Part shown: positions 60,501 to 64,000 of the stretch, in pieces
Numbering within the stretch: position 1 is the first letter of the stretch
How the letters are laid out: each line of letters starts with the position of its first letter
DNA from: Silene latifolia
Lineage: Eukaryota; Streptophyta; Magnoliopsida; Caryophyllales; Caryophyllaceae
Reading direction: 5' to 3'
Length of the DNA stretch: 64,000 bases
NCBI RefSeq assembly: GCF_048544455.1
Contig: NC_133530.1
Coordinates: forward strand, 17,413,748-17,477,747
Notes under the pieces: generated by a model
What the model was told of the DNA's origin: nothing
Seen by the model: the letters and a program-made list of their open reading frames with translations, nothing else
Databases searched by the model: none
Program-made: the position numbers and the translations under genes

Positions 60501-61170
60501 CAGTATTTCACAAGTAACAAAAATCACAAGAAAAAGTTAACTACAAAGAGCAAATAGAAAAAGTTAACTACAAAGAGCAAATAGAAAATCTAACCTTTCT
60601 TTGAACAAAGTGAGGAAACTCCTCTAGCTTTTTTGATGGCGGCATGGCGCTGCTGCTCCTCATTAGTCTTGAACGATGCAAGTCCACCCCAATCAAATCA
60701 GCATGGTAACATGAGCATATGAACTGTTACTACTTAAATGATTATTCCATCTGTTGTATATGCAAGCACTAAATACTTTTTGAGTTTCATTAAAAAGATT
60801 TTAAGTTACAAATTATCAGTTAGATATTTGGATTCTTGTAAAAGTCCTAAACTTTCTTAAATATCTGTTATATGGGAATGATTATATTGCTTTTTTTAAG
60901 GAAAAAGTGGATCCCTTTATCTTCCTATAGTCCAACCTATAATCCTATAATCCACACACTGGGAGTTACATCCTGTTGATCTATATATACCAAAACAAAG
61001 TCTAAATGATTTCCATTGCTGAGGAACAACAAATATAAAAACATTATAGCAGAGTACCAAGGCTTCCACCCATGGCAGCCTTATCCAGTGTAAATACATA
61101 GTGGATTTCTCAAATGACCATGTTGAAAATTGCATTAGAAATCGTAAATGTCGAATGCAATTTCCTAGCA
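57509..61170. other. Intergenic stretch with scattered repeat remains
   Basis: About 3.7 kb without a convincing gene. A G-run of about 12 lies near 58726. A segment around AAGAACACAAGAATTTACAC (59034-59053) is like the leader of common plant retroelements and may be a small fossil. A 26-bp direct repeat with core AAAGTTAACTACAAAGAGCA occurs at about 60533 and 60559. The rest shows nothing. Confidence 0.45.
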
Positions 61171-61179
61171 CACAAGGTT

Positions 61180-62512
61180 AAAATGTTTCGTTAGTGAATT
61201 TTTTAGCGAATACATAGTGGTTCCTTTGACTAAGCATAAACAACTACCTAATTCACCAATATGCGCTCATAAAATACTTAACCCCAATACACTCCATAGT
61301 CCATACAACGCAACATTCGAGCTTTCAATATATAATCACAATTCATGTAATCCCTAATATACTCCACAGAAAGCTAAGAGCTTTCAATATATATTTGAGC
61401 ACTTCTTATCCTTAATGAACTCCGCAATATGCAAAATTCGAGCTTTCAATATATATCTCAACTCTTCCTCTTCTGATCCCTCACAGATTCCCCAAAATGG
61501 TAAACTTGAGTTTTCAACATATATCTCAGTTCTTAGTTCTTAGTTCTTAGTTCTAAGTTCTTAGTTCTTATGATCCTTGATACACTCCAGAAGAAATTTA
61601 AATTCAAGCTCTCAAGTCTCAACAAATATCCCAGTTCTTCGACTGCACAAAACGCTACACTCTAGCTTCGAATATATATCTTCGTTTGTCTAATCCCTAA
61701 TACTCTCCACAAAATGCTAAAAACGAGCTTGCAATGTATATTTCAGTACTTCCGATCCCTAATACACTCCACATACTCAAAATTCGGACCTTTCAAAATA
61801 TATCTCAATTCTTACGATCCCTAATAAACTCCATCTGACGCTAAATTCGAGATTTTAGAAAATACCTCTGTTCTTTCGATCCCTAATACACTCCAAAAAA
61901 AGCTAAATTCGAGCATTCAACATATACATATACCCCAATTCTTCTTTCGATCCCTAATACTCTCCATAAAATGCTAAATTCGAGTTTTCAACATATACCT
62001 CAGTTCTTCCGATCCCTAATACCCTCCACACAACACTAAATTCAAGTTCTCAATACATCTCAGTTTTTCTGATCCCGAACACATTAGGCAAAACGCTAAA
62101 ATCAAGCTTTCAATATATATCTCAGTTTTTCCGATCCCTAACACAGTACCGAAAGTAAACATACTTTGACTCATCATAAATTACCTAAATCACCAATATT
62201 CAATTCATAAACATACTGAACTAATGCCGCATCAAAACAAACAGTAATTGAATTCGACAAACACCTAACAAAACAATTGAAATCGAAAAAATGCAATCAA
62301 TCACGTCTAATTCCAGAAAAAAAATCAAGAAAACACAAGAAAAGAGCAATTTTCCAAGGGATTTGACATACACGCTGAAAATGCCGGTCGTTAGCAAATC
62401 GGACAGCGGATTCGATACCGAAACCTGAAGCTGAAGAGAAACCGCAGGAGCCGGTGAATGCATCTTGAGAAGAAGCATGTGAATTCCATTCGAAAACGAC
62501 CACCACACCTCA
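61180..62512 (-). pseudogene. Partial duplicate of SFT2 exon 1 and intron 1
   Basis: On the minus strand near 62503-62375 the frame reads WNSHASSQDAFTGSCGFSSA and FGIESAVRFAND, the counterpart of WNSYASSQDTVSGSGDFSSA and FDIESAVRSAND in the true gene. The first about 32 residues, the last codons of exon 1 and exons 2-4 are missing. The sequence then continues into intron-1-like DNA: the block AATGCCGCATCAAAACAAAC at 62223 matches 49183, and the minisatellite lies at 61270-62145. The copy is in the same orientation, about 13 kb from the parent. It cannot make a functional protein. It was copied as DNA, since the intron came with it. Confidence 0.85.
61270..62145. repeat. About 60-bp minisatellite in the SFT2 partial copy
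   Basis: Around 14 diverged units with the same consensus as at 48145-49065 (TTCTGATCCCTAATACACTC; CTTTCAATATATATCTCAG). A local TTCTTAGTTCTTAG run (61530-61570) is private to this copy. Confidence 0.9.
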
Positions 62513-62858
62513 TAAACACCAAGTCGAAACCCAGAAAACACACAATCACCACCGCGCGAAACACCAAATAAGGTGTTTTCGGGGGCGGATAGGAGATTTC
62601 GGTGGCGGCTGGATGTCTTCTAGGGTTTTGATTGGGTGTTTATGAGGTGTAGTGGGGGTTTCGAATTCGCACAATTAACTCAGATCAAATGAAGATTCTT
62701 TGAATTTCGTTTATCGTTCACATCCGCAAGGATGTTATAGGTTGATCAAATCAACCTAGTTTCTTAAAAAAAAAAAAAAAAAAAACCTCAGATCACATGA
62801 CTGTGTTTCCGACTAAAGAGTGTTTCCGACTAATGAGTCTATCTAGTGTTAATGGAAA
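62513..62858. other. Flank of the SFT2 partial copy
   Basis: About 350 bp unrelated to the SFT2 promoter. It has a 20-bp or so A run at 62766-62785 and a short duplication GTGTTTCCGACTAA (62803, 62820). No gene is seen. Confidence 0.5.
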
Positions 62859-63225
62859 GGTAAGATTATTGGTAAGTCTTAAGACAAGACTCGACTATCA
62901 ATAATCTAGCAAAATTTTAACAAAGTCGTAAGTTGAGTATAATACTTAACTTTAACTTAAAACTTTGAGAGTCTTGAAGCCACATCCAAAGAAAAGTATC
63001 CAATGAATGGATCACATGTGTGATTTTTTTTTGTTATTTTTTTTTAAAGTGTAAAAAAAAAGAAGTGAAATGGAAAAATAAGGTTTGAGGTGAGTCTGAC
63101 TGATAATGTATGGAGTCTCAAGTAAGTCTGAGATGAGTCTTAACAATATAAAAATAATAAAAGTTAGTGAAAATCTGATGTGGCAGAGTTTTAAGACTTT
63201 GGGAGTCTGACTGATAATCTCACCC
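62859..63225. mobile_element. Probable MITE with GGTAAGATTATTGGTAAGTC ends
   Basis: The left end GGTAAGATTATTGGTAAGTC and the right end read inward, GGTGAGATTATCAGTCAGAC, are inverted matches, followed by internal CTTAAGACAAGACTC-type repeats. A partial relative lies at 63331-63390 (GGTAAGATTATTGGTAGTCT). The target duplication and superfamily were not resolved. Confidence 0.6.
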
Positions 63226-64000
63226 TAAGTTTTAAGGACAAATGTCTTGTAAGTCTCAAGGACAAAAGCAAGGCATGATAATAAATTAAGGGAAATATAT
63301 ACCATCAATATCACAACAATACAAGTTAAAGGTAAGATTATTGGTAGTCTTAAAACAAGACTTTGATAAGTCTTAAGACAAGACTCACTCAAGACGAAAA
63401 GGCTATATGTACACGGGGTGTACAAGGCCCTTTGTACACAGGCCTATAGTAGCATGACACGTGGAAAGGTGTGGGTTCCATACAGAATCTTTTTCAATTG
63501 TAATTTTTGGTACTAAAATCTGAAATATTTTGAATTTCAAATTTAAATTTAAGAAGTTGAATAGTCTTTCTTTATTTTTTATAATCTTTTTATTTTCTGC
63601 CAATATTTTTGGTTAATATTTTTATACTCTCTTATTTTTTAAATCATCATTTACCCAAACACACAATTTATTTACACTCCTATTTCTTCTCCCACCCACA
63701 TCACCCTCCACCACCAGCCGACCACCTTCACCCTCCACCGTAGCAACCCCACCGGCGTCCTGTTGCCGGCCAGCAGCTCCTACGCCGGCGACATCATCAA
63801 CCACCACAAACGGTGCCAATGACATCACCGACGACAAAAATCGAGATCTAAAAGCCAGCTCTACTTCCCAATTAATTAATACAAATAAAAATCGAGATCT
63901 TCTCCGATGAATCCATACACAAAATAATATCAACAAAGTAAAGAATTTATGCTTTTTTTTTCAATAGTTCATCCGCTAAATTCAATTCCAAGCAAAAATC
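63226..64000. other. Window end, no gene recognised
   Basis: Contains the partial repeat at 63331-63390, AT-rich sequence, and a C/A-rich CCACC segment at 63690-63800 that gives an open but low-complexity stretch on the minus strand. Possibly the 5' side of a gene or element beyond the window, but nothing supports a call. Confidence 0.4.

Noticed and set aside
63622-63936. 104-codon open stretch on the minus strand
   Set aside because: Low-complexity GGV/GGR-type composition arising from a CCACC-rich stretch. No domain.

Overview
This 64-kb window is nuclear DNA of a flowering plant, almost certainly a eudicot. The host genes have short AT-rich GT-AG introns. They encode plant-type proteins: an RGI3-like leucine-rich-repeat receptor kinase, a coiled-coil NBS-LRR protein, a mitochondrial acyl-CoA thioesterase and an SFT2-like Golgi transport protein. 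The repeats are typical of a plant genome: CACTA, Helitron, hAT, Tourist and Stowaway elements, tRNA-derived SINEs, and Ty3 elements of Tat and Athila type. The repeat styles fit Caryophyllales, but that is only a guess.

Positions 1 to about 25,220 are a nest of transposable elements with no clear host gene. An LTR-like fossil (1-2155) and a patch of tandem repeats (2326-2890) come first. A CACTA DNA transposon follows, complete at both ends (3300-11250, target duplication AGC). It carries a TNP2-like transposase gene and a TNPA/Transposase_24-like gene, both on the minus strand. Next is an Athila-like LTR (11354-22320) that was split by a Tat-lineage Ty3 element (12127-21699, target duplication ATTAT). 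The Tat element has an antisense coding-like region between integrase and its 3' LTR. Remains of an Athila-like gag, a LINE ORF1-like pseudogene holding an in-frame SINE, and a short non-autonomous Helitron (24500-25223) complete this half.

Positions 25.5-64 kb hold four host genes, all on the minus strand. They are the acyl-CoA thioesterase (25537-29439, 5 exons), the RGI3-like receptor kinase (34628-38010, 2 exons), the SFT2-like membrane protein (45397-49535, 4 exons) and a CC-NBS-LRR gene (53389-56484, 2 exons). Their coding frames close across canonical GT-AG splice sites, so all four look intact. Between and inside them lie small elements: a hAT-type element with an 8-bp target duplication, a Tourist-like MITE, a Stowaway-like MITE, a second SINE and several copies of fold-back elements. 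A partial copy of SFT2 exon 1 plus intron 1 lies at about 61.2-62.5 kb. With the parent locus it makes a direct repeat of about 1.3 kb flanking the NBS-LRR gene.

No operon-like or pathway link joins the four host genes. No CRISPR array and no free-standing rRNA, tRNA or other RNA gene was seen. The most interesting points are the antisense coding region in the Tat element, the direct repeats around the NBS-LRR gene, the fold-back just upstream of the CACTA transposase gene, and the in-frame SINE. None clearly amounts to a new biological system.
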